Origin: GSA-30 sp036384435
GTDB taxonomy: Bacteria; Pseudomonadota; Gammaproteobacteria; Xanthomonadales; Rhodanobacteraceae
DNA: 64,000 nucleotides
Direction of reading: 5' to 3'
Assembly (NCBI RefSeq): GCF_036384435.1
Contig: NZ_DASVMI010000030.1
Coordinates: forward strand, 62,001 to 126,000
Shown: one piece after another, positions 24,784-33,704 of the stretch
Layout: each line of letters starts with the position of its first letter
Numbering within the stretch: the stretch's first letter is position 1
Program-made: the position numbers and the translations under genes
The notes under the pieces: model-generated
Told to the model about the DNA's origin: nothing
The model's database searches: none
The model's input: only the letters and a program-made list of their open reading frames with translations

Positions 24784-25944
24784 TCAGATCGGAGAGGCAG
24801 AAAGAACGTTACGCCCTTGCTTACCGATTGACGGCTGGCCGCCGCCCACCCAACGACGCAGCCCTGTCCTGGCAACCAACAAGGAATAACTTGCCAGGCA
24901 AACAAGCAAGGTCAGCAGTACCGACACGACCAGCTTGAGGCTCCAGTGCCATTCCAGGTCGAGCAGGCCATACTGCACGCCAAGGAGTATCGGCAGGTGC
25001 ACCAGGTATACCCAATACGATGCATCCGCCAGCCATCGTAGAAGCCGGTTCGATATATCGAGCCATGTCCAGCCGGCCACCAGGCAGCAAAGTGTCAACC
25101 AACATCCAACGCACGACTCGAGCGCCGCCTTGATCGCGTCATCGTGCATATCGGCGTGACTCCAGCTCCCATGCAGTACGACGTAGGCCACCATGGCGGC
25201 GATGAACAACCAGGGCGCCAGGGTCTTGATGTCGTCGATGAACGCCCGATAGAGATAAAGATGGTAGCCGAGCCCGAAATACGCACCAAAGAAAATCACC
25301 GCCCATAGCTGGGGAAGCAGGGATTCGGGCGCGGGAAAGGGTTGACTGGTTGCGCCGAGCGCCAGCGATAACACCAAGGGGAGCAGCCATGCGATCAACC
25401 ACGACGCTTTTCGTGTCTTCATGCGTGCGTGCCAGCGCCCGGTTTCCATCGTGGAAACCACCCAGACCAGAATGGTAAACAGCATCAAATATGCGAGAAA
25501 CCACAGGTGTGCGAGCCCGGGAATGAACGGCACGCTTCCATGATTCGACGCGTAGCGCCGTATCCATGCCAGCATCGGCGATGGATAACGCACCGTGCGG
25601 GCAGCCAATACGGTGAGCCAGTAAGTACTGCTCCATACGATGGGCAAGCCCACGACCAGCGGCACCAGGATGCGGCGCAGCCGTGAGCGGAACATGTTCC
25701 AGAGCCCTCGCCTGGCAACCAGCATGGCCGCAAAGAAGCCTGCCACCACAAAGAACAACGGCATGCGAAACATATGCAGCCACCAGGCAATGGCGTCGAT
25801 TGCGTTTGAGCTTTGCCTGTCCGCCACGGGCCAGATGCCGTGGACCATCGGGCTATAAGCCAGAGCAGCATGGAAGATGACACCCGCGAGCATGGCTAGC
25901 GCCCGCAGGTTATCCATGGCATGAATCCGCCGCGCGTCTGGCAT
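24784..25944 (-). CDS. Acyltransferase family 3 membrane protein (OpgC/MdoC-like)
   Basis: A 386-aa integral membrane protein with about ten helices. The start MPDARRIHAMDNLRALAML is followed by IFHAALAYSP, the conserved His of the acyltransferase-3 family; MFRMPLFFVVAGFFAAMLV and DASYWVYLVHLPIL are also typical. It may transfer succinyl or acetyl groups to glucans or another surface sugar. The ATG at 25944 is 11 bases beyond the ABC permease stop, so it is the last gene of the GntR-ABC operon. A longer frame upstream overlaps the permease and is rejected. Confidence 0.88.
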   Translation of the reverse strand: MPDARRIHAMDNLRALAMLAGVIFHAALAYSPMVHGIWPVADRQSSNAIDAIAWWLHMFRMPLFFVVAGFFAAMLVARRGLWNMFRSRLRRILVPLVVGLPIVWSSTYWLTVLAARTVRYPSPMLAWIRRYASNHGSVPFIPGLAHLWFLAYLMLFTILVWVVSTMETGRWHARMKTRKASWLIAWLLPLVLSLALGATSQPFPAPESLLPQLWAVIFFGAYFGLGYHLYLYRAFIDDIKTLAPWLFIAAMVAYVVLHGSWSHADMHDDAIKAALESCVGCWLTLCCLVAGWTWLDISNRLLRWLADASYWVYLVHLPILLGVQYGLLDLEWHWSLKLVVSVLLTLLVCLASYSLLVARTGLRRWVGGGQPSIGKQGRNVLSASPI

Positions 25945-25955
25945 GGGCCGGTTTC

Positions 25956-26630
25956 CTAGAGGAAGGAGGTCTTGCGCTTCTGTAACCAGCTGGTCAGGCC
26001 TATCGCGATGGCGATCGCCGCGCATTCTGCCGCGAGCACACCTAGCGCCGCTGGGCTCCAGACAACCCGGTCGCCACGGATGAATGGTGCGATGCCATCG
26101 AGCTGAGCGACCAGGTACATGAATGGGCCGAGCAACGTCATCAGCGCCAGCATCATGAAGGTATTCCAGCCTTCCGATTCCACTACGATGGCAAAACACA
26201 GCGAGGCGCTGAAACTGGCGAACAGGAACATCGCGGTCAACAACATCCAGACAAGGGAACCATCCGGGATCGCGGTCAACATGATCATGGCCACCATGCC
26301 ACCGGTCACCAGCGAGAAGGGCAACATGTAAATCGCCAGATTGGCCAGCAGCTTGCCCCAGTACACATCCATCGGAGACACCGGCAGGCTCATGATGAAG
26401 GCGAGCGTCTGCTGCTTGCGCTCGGTCAACAGCGAACTCTGGATCGCGAATGATCCCACCACGACCTGCAACACCAGCAACAACAGCGCGCCAGCCGACG
26501 ATGCCCAGGGCTTGCCCGTGCCGATCAGGCCCAGTGCCAGCACCATGCCAGCCACGTAGCCGGCCAGTTGCTTCTGGTAGACCTGCCAGTCCTTGATGAC
26601 CAGCAAGGCGATCATGCGTGCGCGGCTCAT
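25956..26630 (-). CDS. ABC-2 type transporter permease
   Basis: A 224-aa protein with six predicted membrane helices (for example LLLLVLQVVVGSFAIQSSLL and LAIYMLPFSLVTGGMVAMIM). TERKQQTLAFIMSLPVSPMDVYWGKLLAN is typical of the cytoplasmic loop of ABC-2 permeases. It overlaps the ATPase gene by four bases (ATGA), so the two form a transporter. The substrate is unknown. Confidence 0.88.
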   Translation of the reverse strand: MSRARMIALLVIKDWQVYQKQLAGYVAGMVLALGLIGTGKPWASSAGALLLLVLQVVVGSFAIQSSLLTERKQQTLAFIMSLPVSPMDVYWGKLLANLAIYMLPFSLVTGGMVAMIMLTAIPDGSLVWMLLTAMFLFASFSASLCFAIVVESEGWNTFMMLALMTLLGPFMYLVAQLDGIAPFIRGDRVVWSPAALGVLAAECAAIAIAIGLTSWLQKRKTSFL

Positions 26631-27511
26631 GGGTTTGCTCCCCGGCGAACGGTCGTTACGAAGATGTCTTCCAACGCCATTGGCTCGACCGACACGATCT
26701 CCAGGCCTCTGTGCCGCAGCCCATGCAGGAACGACTCATCAAAGGCGTGGGTCTTGATTTCGATGAATGGCGCGCTTTCACGGATCGAGGCGATGCCAGG
26801 ATCTTCACCGAGCCATGTGTCGATCGAACCGCGACACAGAATGCGTCGCCAACGGTCGAGGAAGGATTCTCTGTCGTCGCTGGCGACCACGCGGCCGCCG
26901 TGCAAAAACGTAATGCTATCGGCCAGTTGCTCAATGTCGGCGGTGTTATGCGAAGAGAACAGGACCGATCGCTCCTCGTCGCGGAGCACGTCGGCCAATG
27001 CACCCAGCACTTCGGCGCGAGCCACGGGGTCGAGGCCGGTAGTCGGCTCGTCCAGCAGCAGCAGGCGCGGGTGGCGGGCAAAGATCAGTAGCAGCAGCGC
27101 CTTGACGCGTTGTCCGTGTGAAAAGCCGCCAAGCTTCTGCGAGGCACGCAGGTCGAAGCGGGAAAGCAGATCTTGCGCATACGTTTCATCCCATGCCGGA
27201 TAGATCTGGCCGATCAGGTCCATATGCCATCGCAGGCTCTGTCCGCGATACAGACGTATATCGTCGGAGGCATAGCCGATCTGCTGCTTCACCTCGACCT
27301 GGGCGTCGGGCATGGGTTTGCCCAATACATCGACCGTGCCACTGTCTGCCCGAACCAGGCCGACAAGCAGGCGCATCAAGGTGGATTTACCAGCGCCATT
27401 GACGCCTACCAGCCCCATGACCTGCCCCAGGGGCAACGTCAACGCAACGTCGTGCAACGCAAATTCACCGTACTGCTTTCTGACGCCATGAAGTGCGATG
27501 GCCAAAGACAT
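26627..27511 (-). CDS. ABC transporter ATP-binding protein
   Basis: A 294-aa ATPase. Walker A is GVNGAGKST at 36-44, the signature is FSHGQRVKALLL (FSHGQ in place of LSGGQ), and Walker B is LLLLDEPTTGLDP. The C-terminal extension resembles those of YtrB/CcmA-type drug or stress exporters. It is translationally coupled to the permease and follows the GntR gene by about 33 bp. Expression is expected to be under the GntR-type repressor. Confidence 0.92.
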   Translation of the reverse strand: MSLAIALHGVRKQYGEFALHDVALTLPLGQVMGLVGVNGAGKSTLMRLLVGLVRADSGTVDVLGKPMPDAQVEVKQQIGYASDDIRLYRGQSLRWHMDLIGQIYPAWDETYAQDLLSRFDLRASQKLGGFSHGQRVKALLLLIFARHPRLLLLDEPTTGLDPVARAEVLGALADVLRDEERSVLFSSHNTADIEQLADSITFLHGGRVVASDDRESFLDRWRRILCRGSIDTWLGEDPGIASIRESAPFIEIKTHAFDESFLHGLRHRGLEIVSVEPMALEDIFVTTVRRGANP

Positions 27512-27544
27512 GCGATATCCCCCCTTGGGAGCCGCCCTGGACGT

Positions 27545-27934
27545 TTAAGATGTGTCGGAGGGTTGAAGCAAGGCTTCATCCACCCGCTTGCGTACTTGCC
27601 TGGGTTCCAATCCCAGTTTCCTCGCCGTGGCGATCAGTCCCGTCAACTGGGTACGAAACTCCGCTTCCAGCATGGATCGTGACGCTTCGGGCCGATCGGC
27701 AACGAAGGAGCCCTTGCCATGCTGGGTCACGATGATCCCGGCATGCTCAAGCTCCATGTAGGCACGTTTGACCGTGATCACGCTGACCTGGCTGTTACTG
27801 GCCAGTTCGCGAATCGAAGGCAACAGATACCCTGCAGGCCATTGGCCCGCCATCACCTTTGCCACCACCTGCTCGACGATCTGCGCATACATCGGCGTGC
27901 TGGAGTGACTGGACAGAACCAGTTCGTCACTCAT
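27545..27934 (-). CDS. GntR family regulator, YtrA subfamily
   Basis: A 129-aa short GntR protein: TPMYAQIVEQVVAKVMAGQW and LLPSIRELASNSQVSVITVK form the winged HTH, and the effector part is only about 55 residues, as in YtrA. YtrA-type repressors usually sit in front of the ABC transporter they control, as here. The ATG at 27934 is 10 bp downstream of a perfect palindrome, implying autorepression of the whole operon. Confidence 0.9.
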   Translation of the reverse strand: MSDELVLSSHSSTPMYAQIVEQVVAKVMAGQWPAGYLLPSIRELASNSQVSVITVKRAYMELEHAGIIVTQHGKGSFVADRPEASRSMLEAEFRTQLTGLIATARKLGLEPRQVRKRVDEALLQPSDTS

Positions 27935-27944
27935 GCATGGACGG

Positions 27945-27968
27945 ATACTCACTGTGCATAGTGAGTAT
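27945..27968. promoter_or_regulatory. GntR (YtrA-type) operator
   Basis: ATACTCACT (27945-27953), spacer GTGCAT, AGTGAGTAT (27960-27968): perfect 9-bp arms immediately upstream of the regulator start. Confidence 0.8.
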
Positions 27969-28018
27969 ATACAGATAAGCCCGGTCGTCAACTCCCGGCG
28001 GCTGGCCGCCGTCAACCA

Positions 28019-29140
28019 TCACCACACATCCACGATCAGTTCCAGAGCAGGCGGCTGGCCATCACTCCATGCCTTGATGGCAATGGTCGCCGGCACGAAA
28101 CTCTGCCCCCGATATGCCGGGGATGCGGTGTATCGATTCACATGACCGGTGCGCAAGAGTTCGACCACGTCGTGATCGATCTTCTGCTTGGCTTTCCTGG
28201 CCGCCGTGGACACAAAGCAGGTGTTGGCCGGCACGTCATCGCCGCCCAGCTCCGGTGGAAACAGCAGGACTTTTTCAAGCAAGCCTTCTGCCGCCAGTTC
28301 TTCCAGTTGCTGGCGTGAGGACACATCGGAGAAATCCGGCGGTGCGGGCGGCTCCACGACCGACGCGCGATCACGCGCGCTGAACTGGCCTGTACCCGCG
28401 GCCGCCAGACGCTCGAGCAAGGCACGCCGGCCGTGCTCTTTCGACCATTGCATCTCGGTATCGGTGATGACGGTGGCAATGAGCCACTCCATTCGGCCGT
28501 GCGGCAACTCGATTGCCGTAGGCAATACGTCTTGCGCATGGGCAATCAGCAAATGCACATGGTCCTGCGCACCAACCTGGATATTCTCTACGGTCAGCCC
28601 GTCATAATCATGGACGCGCTGGAGTATGCCCGCATCATGCAGCAGCTCGGCTTGCGCCACCCACTGCAGCACCCACAACGGCCATTCGGCATCTTCGTGT
28701 GCCAGCACCATGAGTTCGTAGCCGTAGCCGGCGCGACCGGCAGGCGCGTCCACGCCGGACCTGGATTGCAAGGTGGCAGAGGCCCGATCCAGGCGCCCCA
28801 AGGGATCTTGCCCGGCGACCAGGTCCGAAGACGCGACCTTCGTTGGCATATCCGTATTGGTCAGGCCAAAGGTGGTGTAGACCCAGGCATCTTCGGACAG
28901 CTTGTTTGCACGGATCGCATGCAGGCCGCCGCCTGGCCAGGTACCCACGAGATGGCCGAGTTTCAGGAGATCATCCGGCAGCTTGCCGATGTGCTCGACA
29001 TAGGCACGCACGCGCGCTGCATAGCCTTCGTCCCACGACGTCACCGGTTGATGATCGGTGTTCGCGTGCGGAGCGGCGACCTCAGGTCTCACGGTATCCT
29101 TACCCAGCAGGGCAACTACCCGTTTCCAAAGCCCAGCCAT
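28019..29140 (-). CDS. Suppressor-of-fused (SUFU)-like domain protein
   Basis: A 373-aa soluble protein. Residues about 60-230 resemble the SUFU domain: GGGLHAIRANKLSEDAWVYT, FGLTNTDMP, GYELMVLAHEDAEWPLWVLQ and VENIQVGAQDHVHLLIAHA. Bacterial SUFU-like proteins often appear as immunity or effector-associated proteins, but no toxin gene is adjacent. The C-terminal 130 residues are not recognised and end in PPALELIVDVW. It is divergent from a LysR gene; the nearby GntR operon lies on the same strand downstream and is separately regulated. Confidence 0.75.
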   Translation of the reverse strand: MAGLWKRVVALLGKDTVRPEVAAPHANTDHQPVTSWDEGYAARVRAYVEHIGKLPDDLLKLGHLVGTWPGGGLHAIRANKLSEDAWVYTTFGLTNTDMPTKVASSDLVAGQDPLGRLDRASATLQSRSGVDAPAGRAGYGYELMVLAHEDAEWPLWVLQWVAQAELLHDAGILQRVHDYDGLTVENIQVGAQDHVHLLIAHAQDVLPTAIELPHGRMEWLIATVITDTEMQWSKEHGRRALLERLAAAGTGQFSARDRASVVEPPAPPDFSDVSSRQQLEELAAEGLLEKVLLFPPELGGDDVPANTCFVSTAARKAKQKIDHDVVELLRTGHVNRYTASPAYRGQSFVPATIAIKAWSDGQPPALELIVDVW

Positions 29141-29344
29141 GCGTTACATCCCCTGTTCTTGAAAACCTGGCGCAGCCAAGTCCTTCACCGTCGCACGGCG
29201 AAGCTCGAAAGATAGCACTCCTGCATACACCAGGCATGTCCGCGACATCGTATTTTCCTGCGACTCGGGCGCATGCCTCAGCGCTGGGCCGCTCACACTT
29301 TTGCTTCCAGGCTGCTAGCCTTTCCGCTCGCATGAGGCCAACGC

Positions 29345-30250
29345 ATGCCAGCTAACCTGTTGCCATTGAACGCCCTGATGGAGCCGCTGCGCGGCTTCGT
29401 CGCCGTGGGCAGGCATATGAGCATTACCCAGGCAGCACACGAGCTATGCCTGAGCCAGTCGGCGGTAAGCCGGCAGGTACAGGCGCTCGAACAACGCCTG
29501 GGTGTGAAACTGCTGCAACGAGGTCATCGCGCGGTGACGTTTACCGCCGAAGGCGAGCGATTGTTTCGCGAAGCTGATGCCGCCTTGCGGCAGCTGCAAC
29601 AGGCGGTGACGTCGATATCCGCCACGAACATCCCCCAGCCAGTCACGGTAAGCGCCAGCATCGGGCTGACCTCCTTGTGGCTGCTGCCCAGACTGGGGCG
29701 TTTCCAGCAGCAACACCCGGCCATCGATTTGCGCGTGGCGGCGAGCAATCGCCTGGTGAACCTCGATGTCGACGATGTCGACCTGGCCATACGCTATTGC
29801 GCCAGCGCCGATGCGCCCAACGGGGCGAGGCGACTGTTCGATGAGCAGATCGCGCCCGTGGCAAGCACCCAGCCAGGGCGGCATCACCTGCAATCACCCG
29901 ATGACCTCGATGGCTCGGTATTGCTGGAATATGACGACGCCAGGCGACCCTGGTTGCAGTGGCGCGACTGGCTGCAGGCCCGCAGTTGGAAGGTGCGGCC
30001 CAAGGCGATACTGCGTTTCACCCAGTACGATCAGGTGGTGCATTCGGCCCTGGCTGGCCAGGGTATTGCCCTGGGGCGCATACCCTTGCTCGGATCATGG
30101 CTGGAAGGCGGCCAGTTGCAGTTGTTGGACACGCCAGGCAAACCCCAAGGGACTGATCACGCCTACTGGCTGCTCCAGGACAACCGGCCACACCGCGACG
30201 GCGTGCTCGCCGTCGTCTCGTGGCTGCTCGCCGAGGCCGGCATCACCTGA
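29345..30250 (+). CDS. LysR family regulator (GcvA-like)
   Basis: A 301-aa LTTR beginning MPANLLPLNALMEPLRGFVA; the HTH is THAAHELCLSQSAVSRQVQAL-like (AAHELCLSQSAVSRQVQALE). The effector domain has VNLDVDDVDLAIRYC and LLEYDDARRPWLQW, typical of the GcvA/AmpR branch. It is followed on the same strand by a CmcJ/NvfI-type oxygenase and an HCCA-isomerase-like gene, which are likely targets. A 10-bp-stem hairpin follows its stop. Confidence 0.9.
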   Translation: MPANLLPLNALMEPLRGFVAVGRHMSITQAAHELCLSQSAVSRQVQALEQRLGVKLLQRGHRAVTFTAEGERLFREADAALRQLQQAVTSISATNIPQPVTVSASIGLTSLWLLPRLGRFQQQHPAIDLRVAASNRLVNLDVDDVDLAIRYCASADAPNGARRLFDEQIAPVASTQPGRHHLQSPDDLDGSVLLEYDDARRPWLQWRDWLQARSWKVRPKAILRFTQYDQVVHSALAGQGIALGRIPLLGSWLEGGQLQLLDTPGKPQGTDHAYWLLQDNRPHRDGVLAVVSWLLAEAGIT

Positions 30251-30260
30251 AACCCGGGTT

Positions 30261-30285
30261 CTGGCATGCGCCGGACGCATGCCAG
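30261..30285 (+). terminator. Hairpin after LysR, possible weak terminator
   Basis: CTGGCATGCG-CCGGA-CGCATGCCAG, perfect 10-bp arms. It is followed by ATGCGCATGTTTTGCGTTT rather than a pure T run. Confidence 0.5.
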
Positions 30286-30335
30286 ATGCGCATGTTTTGC
30301 GTTTGAGGCGCCGCCGTGATCGGTGCCCAATAACC

Positions 30336-30359
30336 GCACACGCCATCTGCGGCGTGTGC
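30336..30359 (+). promoter_or_regulatory. Hairpin abutting the ribosome site of the CmcJ-like gene
   Basis: GCACACGCC-ATCTGC-GGCGTGTGC, 9-bp arms, ends one base before GGAG (30361) and ten before the start. It could affect translation initiation or be an operator. Confidence 0.4.
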
Positions 30360-30369
30360 TGGAGCTCGC

Positions 30370-31281
30370 ATGTCGATCAAACCCGAACTATCCGCACCAG
30401 ACACAGCGCATATTCCCTCAATGCATGGCGCACAAAAATGGTTCATGCCCTCGCCGCCCATCGTGCAAGCGACGTTGAGCTACCTGGTGCCGGGCGATGC
30501 GACGCCCATCCAATACGCTTATGAGCCGCCAGCCGGCACGCCGTGGGAAAGCGGCGAATTCGATGATGCGACCATGAGCATCGGCGATGCCCGCAAGCGG
30601 GACATGCAACCATCGTTGCACCGCGATGGCTTCGAGCTATGGGATGCCCCGACCCAACTGCAAAACCATGACGACGACGATGAAATTCGGCGCGTCTACT
30701 ACCCCGAGCTCGAAGAGCTGGCCCTGGTTTCGACCGGCGGTCGCCATGCCTTCGTATTCGACCATCTCGTACGCCAGCGCCAACCTGACGACCAGTCGCT
30801 GAACTTCGGCCGCGCCAGGCGCGGCCAGACCGCCGGACCGAACGCCCGCATCCATACCGATTACACCGAAGCATCCGGTCAGCGTCGCCTTGGCCTGGTG
30901 CTCGGCCAGGACCTCAATCGCCACCGATCCTCGCGCTATTGCATCGTCAATGTATGGCGTTCCCTGCGCGGGCCGGTATTGGACACTCCACTGGCCGTGT
31001 GCGATGCACGCAGCGTGGACGCGGGCGACCTGATTCAGGCCGAAGTGCGCTATCCGCGCCGCAACGGAGAAATCTACCTGGCCACCCGCTCGGCTCGCCA
31101 TCAGTGGTGGTATTACTCGGCCATGGATCGCCCCGAAGCGTTGGTCTTCAAGCAGTACGATTCCAGGCTCAGTGGCGTATCGCGATTCGTCCCGCATGCA
31201 GCGTTCGCGCACCCGGACGCACCCAAGGATGCACCGCCGCGGCTGAGCATCGAAGCGCGCTGCCTTGTCCTTCTCGATTGA
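30370..31281 (+). CDS. CmcJ/NvfI family oxidoreductase
   Basis: A 303-aa protein of the family named from cephamycin CmcJ and fungal NvfI (related to GA4-desaturase-like non-haem iron proteins). Typical blocks are PIQYAYEPPAGTPWESGEFD, IHTDYTEASGQRRL (HxD metal-binding type), RYCIVNVWRSLRGPVLDTPL with D/H positions, LATRSARHQWWYYSAMDRPE and the closing HAAFAHPDAPKDAPPRLSIE. It likely performs an Fe(II)/2-oxoglutarate-type oxidation of a small molecule. It is followed 21 bp later by a kappa-GST-like gene and preceded by LysR, forming a small catabolic or biosynthetic unit. Confidence 0.85.
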   Translation: MSIKPELSAPDTAHIPSMHGAQKWFMPSPPIVQATLSYLVPGDATPIQYAYEPPAGTPWESGEFDDATMSIGDARKRDMQPSLHRDGFELWDAPTQLQNHDDDDEIRRVYYPELEELALVSTGGRHAFVFDHLVRQRQPDDQSLNFGRARRGQTAGPNARIHTDYTEASGQRRLGLVLGQDLNRHRSSRYCIVNVWRSLRGPVLDTPLAVCDARSVDAGDLIQAEVRYPRRNGEIYLATRSARHQWWYYSAMDRPEALVFKQYDSRLSGVSRFVPHAAFAHPDAPKDAPPRLSIEARCLVLLD

Positions 31282-31302
31282 TTCTTGACGACGGAGCTTT
31301 CC

Positions 31303-31914
31303 ATGATCGAATGCTGGTTCGAATTCGGCAGCAACTACAGCTATCTGAGCGTCATGCGCATCGAGCAGGAAGCTGCCGCGCGCGGCGTGACCGTTCAATG
31401 GCGCCCATTCCTTCTTGGCCCTATTTTTCATAGCTTCGGCTGGGATAATTCACCCTTTGTGCTACAGGAAGCCAAAGGCCGCTATGTCTGGCAGGACATG
31501 CCGCGGCAATGCCTGAAATATGGGCTTGCCTGGCGACAACCCAGCCAGTTTCCGCGACGAGCACTGCTACCCATGCGCGTGGCGCTGCTCGGTGAAGACC
31601 AGCCCTGGATGGCCGCCTATTGCCGCCGTGTCATGCGCATGAACTTTGCCGAGGACCGTGACATCGACACGGTACAGGCGGTCAGCGAGGCGTTGTCCGA
31701 ACTCGGGCTGCCCGTGGAGCAGATCCTTCAGCAAGCCGGTAGCGACGAGGTGAAGCAACGCTTGCGCGAGCGCACCGAACAGGCCAAGGCGCGGGGCATT
31801 TTCGGCGCCCCCATGTTTTTCGTCGGTAACGACATGTACTGGGGCAACGATCGCCTGGAAGATGCGCTCGATGACGCCGCCGCGCGGCAGGCCACGCCTG
31901 AAGCAACAGACTGA
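31303..31914 (+). CDS. DsbA-like/2-hydroxychromene-2-carboxylate isomerase family protein
   Basis: A 203-aa thioredoxin-fold protein with helical insert. MIECWFEFGSNYSYLSVMR (serine-type FGSNYSYLS active site of kappa GST/HCCA isomerase), VQWRPFLLGPIFHSFGWDN, and GIFGAPMFFVGNDMYWGNDR are the family hallmarks. These enzymes use glutathione to isomerise ring-opened aromatics. GGAG (31293-31296) supports the start at 31303. It probably works with the CmcJ-like oxygenase on the same transcript. Confidence 0.88.
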   Translation: MIECWFEFGSNYSYLSVMRIEQEAAARGVTVQWRPFLLGPIFHSFGWDNSPFVLQEAKGRYVWQDMPRQCLKYGLAWRQPSQFPRRALLPMRVALLGEDQPWMAAYCRRVMRMNFAEDRDIDTVQAVSEALSELGLPVEQILQQAGSDEVKQRLRERTEQAKARGIFGAPMFFVGNDMYWGNDRLEDALDDAAARQATPEATD

Positions 31915-31996
31915 AACAAGCCCGCGTGCAAGGCGCGAGGCTTTGGTTCAAGCCAAGGACGGCCTGGGTGCCCGGACATTACGCTAACTGTGCCGG

Positions 31997-32485
31997 TCAG
32001 TCATCACTTGAGGCTCGCGCGCCCTCCGGCGTTAGCACGAGATGGAAGAACTGGTTGAAGTCACTGGCAACGTAATCGCCGAACGGGGCTCCGTTGGCGA
32101 AACCAAAACGCCGATACATCGCAATGGCAGCCTGGAAGGATTCGCCAGACCCCGTTTCCAGGCTGAGCCTTTCGTAACCACGTTGCTGCGCCAGCGCGAT
32201 CATATGTTGCAGCAATGCCGTCGCCGCGCCCTTGCGCAAATGCGCAGGTGCAGTGCGCATCGACTTGATCTCGCCATGAGTCACGGACAGTTCGCGCAGC
32301 GCGCCGCAACCAAGCAGCTCATCGCCATCCCAGGCGGCAAAAAACGCTATGTCAGGTCGCTTCAGACCAGACAGATCCAGGGCAAAGACGTTACCTGCCG
32401 GCGAATTGGCATGCATGCTGCGCAAATGAAAGCCAAGCAAATCGATGACACGCGGGTCTTCCAGATGACCGCTGGAAATAATCAC
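31997..32485 (-). CDS. GNAT family N-acetyltransferase
   Basis: A 162-aa GNAT protein. MRTAPAHLRKGAATALLQHM is the acetyl-CoA pyrophosphate loop (R/Q-x-x-G-x-A type), and LSLETGSGESFQAAIAMYRR then FGFANGAPFGDY are motifs B and the C-terminal part. The acceptor is unknown. It is a single gene; an AAGCC/GGCTT hairpin between it and the convergent isomerase gene may act as a weak terminator. Confidence 0.9.
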   Translation of the reverse strand: MIISSGHLEDPRVIDLLGFHLRSMHANSPAGNVFALDLSGLKRPDIAFFAAWDGDELLGCGALRELSVTHGEIKSMRTAPAHLRKGAATALLQHMIALAQQRGYERLSLETGSGESFQAAIAMYRRFGFANGAPFGDYVASDFNQFFHLVLTPEGARASSDD

Positions 32486-32988
32486 GATAGGCGCCTCGTC
32501 GCAGTATGCAGATAGGGATCATGCTCCGATTTGTGCTTTGAGCGGACCGGAGCGATGCCAGGTGATGCGTGCCGTCGCCGTCATGTTGCTTCGTGGCGAA
32601 GGCTACGGATCTGGCTCTGTCCATGATACAAGCTGCGCATCGCCAAGCCACGGCTTGATTGTATCCAAGCGGCATGGCAGCCGGCTCAATCGGGCGAGCA
32701 TGGCTTTCCAGGTCCAAAAACAGCATCCTGGTCTCGCTCCATCGCCTCGAAACCCGCGCCGCGCCTTATGGTCGACATATTGCCGACGCTTCCAAGCTGG
32801 TCGACCCCGCTGGATTCACCACCCAGGCTGGATGGCCAAGCCCCGTCACGGGAGGGAGCGGCGCCGGCAAGCCGACCGGGTATCCGCTGCCTCGATGTGA
32901 TCGACGGTGTGGATGCCTGTCGAAATATCCAAGCTTCGTTCGTCCTTCTCATGAGGGTCATCCTCCCATCACTCAACGAGGTCATATC
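32486..32988. other. Intergenic, no gene supported
   Basis: About 500 bases between the GNAT and SRPBCC genes. Short frames exist without family resemblance or ribosome sites. No clear repeat or RNA is seen; the 3' end must hold the SRPBCC promoter. Confidence 0.4.
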
Positions 32989-33429
32989 ATGGGTACCGTT
33001 ACCTTGCACCGCGTACTTCGAGCCAGCCCCGAACGCCTGTACAAAGCATTCACTGATGCCGACGCCATGGCCAAGTGGTTGCCGCCCCACGGTTTCACCG
33101 GCAAGGTGCATCACCTGGACGCCAGGGTCGGCGGCGGTTTCAAGATGTCGTTCACCAACTTCTCGACCGGCAAGGTGCATGCCTTCGGCGGCACTTATCT
33201 CGAACTTCAGCCACACGAGCGTCTGCGCTATACCGACGTCTTCGATGACCCCAACCTTCCAGGCGAAATGATCACCACCGTGACGCTGAAGAAGGTATTT
33301 TGCGGCACCGAGCTATCCGTGGAGCAGGCTGGCATCCCCGACATGATCCCTGTCGAGGCTTGCTACCTGGGTTGGCAGGAATCGTTGACCCTGCTGGCAC
33401 AATTGGTGGAACCGGAAATTCCGGATTGA
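32989..33429 (+). CDS. SRPBCC family protein (AHSA1-like)
   Basis: A 146-aa START-like protein: VTLHRVLRASPERLYKAFTD, AMAKWLPPHGFTGKVHHLD, GGTYLELQPHERLRYTDVF and C-terminal GWQESLTLLAQLVEPEIPD. This is the activator-of-Hsp90-ATPase-homologue branch common in bacteria, with a hydrophobic ligand cavity and unknown ligand. A much longer upstream frame lacks the family pattern, so the ATG at 32989 is chosen. It is the last gene before the NRPS leader region. Confidence 0.88.
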   Translation: MGTVTLHRVLRASPERLYKAFTDADAMAKWLPPHGFTGKVHHLDARVGGGFKMSFTNFSTGKVHAFGGTYLELQPHERLRYTDVFDDPNLPGEMITTVTLKKVFCGTELSVEQAGIPDMIPVEACYLGWQESLTLLAQLVEPEIPD

Positions 33430-33527
33430 GTTTCCCCCGCGACTCACGATGATGCCGCTTATCGCCGTTCCAGCGGGGCGAATTTATCCGGCATCCGCAC
33501 CATAAATGCAGGGCGATGCTCTCAAGG

Positions 33528-33560
33528 CTGGCAAGCCGCGACCAGGTCGCGGCTTGCCAG
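33528..33560. repeat. 33-bp perfect palindrome
   Basis: CTGGCAAGCCGCGACC (33528-33543), A, GGTCGCGGCTTGCCAG (33545-33560): 16-bp perfect arms. There is no adjacent T run. It is 100 bp beyond the SRPBCC stop and could be a protein-binding site or an RNA hairpin ending that transcript. Confidence 0.6.
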
Positions 33561-33704
33561 TGCGTGGTGCATGCTTCGCGCTGAGCTTGAGCGAGACATC
33601 CCGTAACGATCAACGAAGAGGGAGGCCACTTCGCGAAGTTACGTCGCTACCTACGATGGTTTGACTTTGGGCAACCTCAGTACCCGTCCTGTCCGTCGTC
33701 CCGC

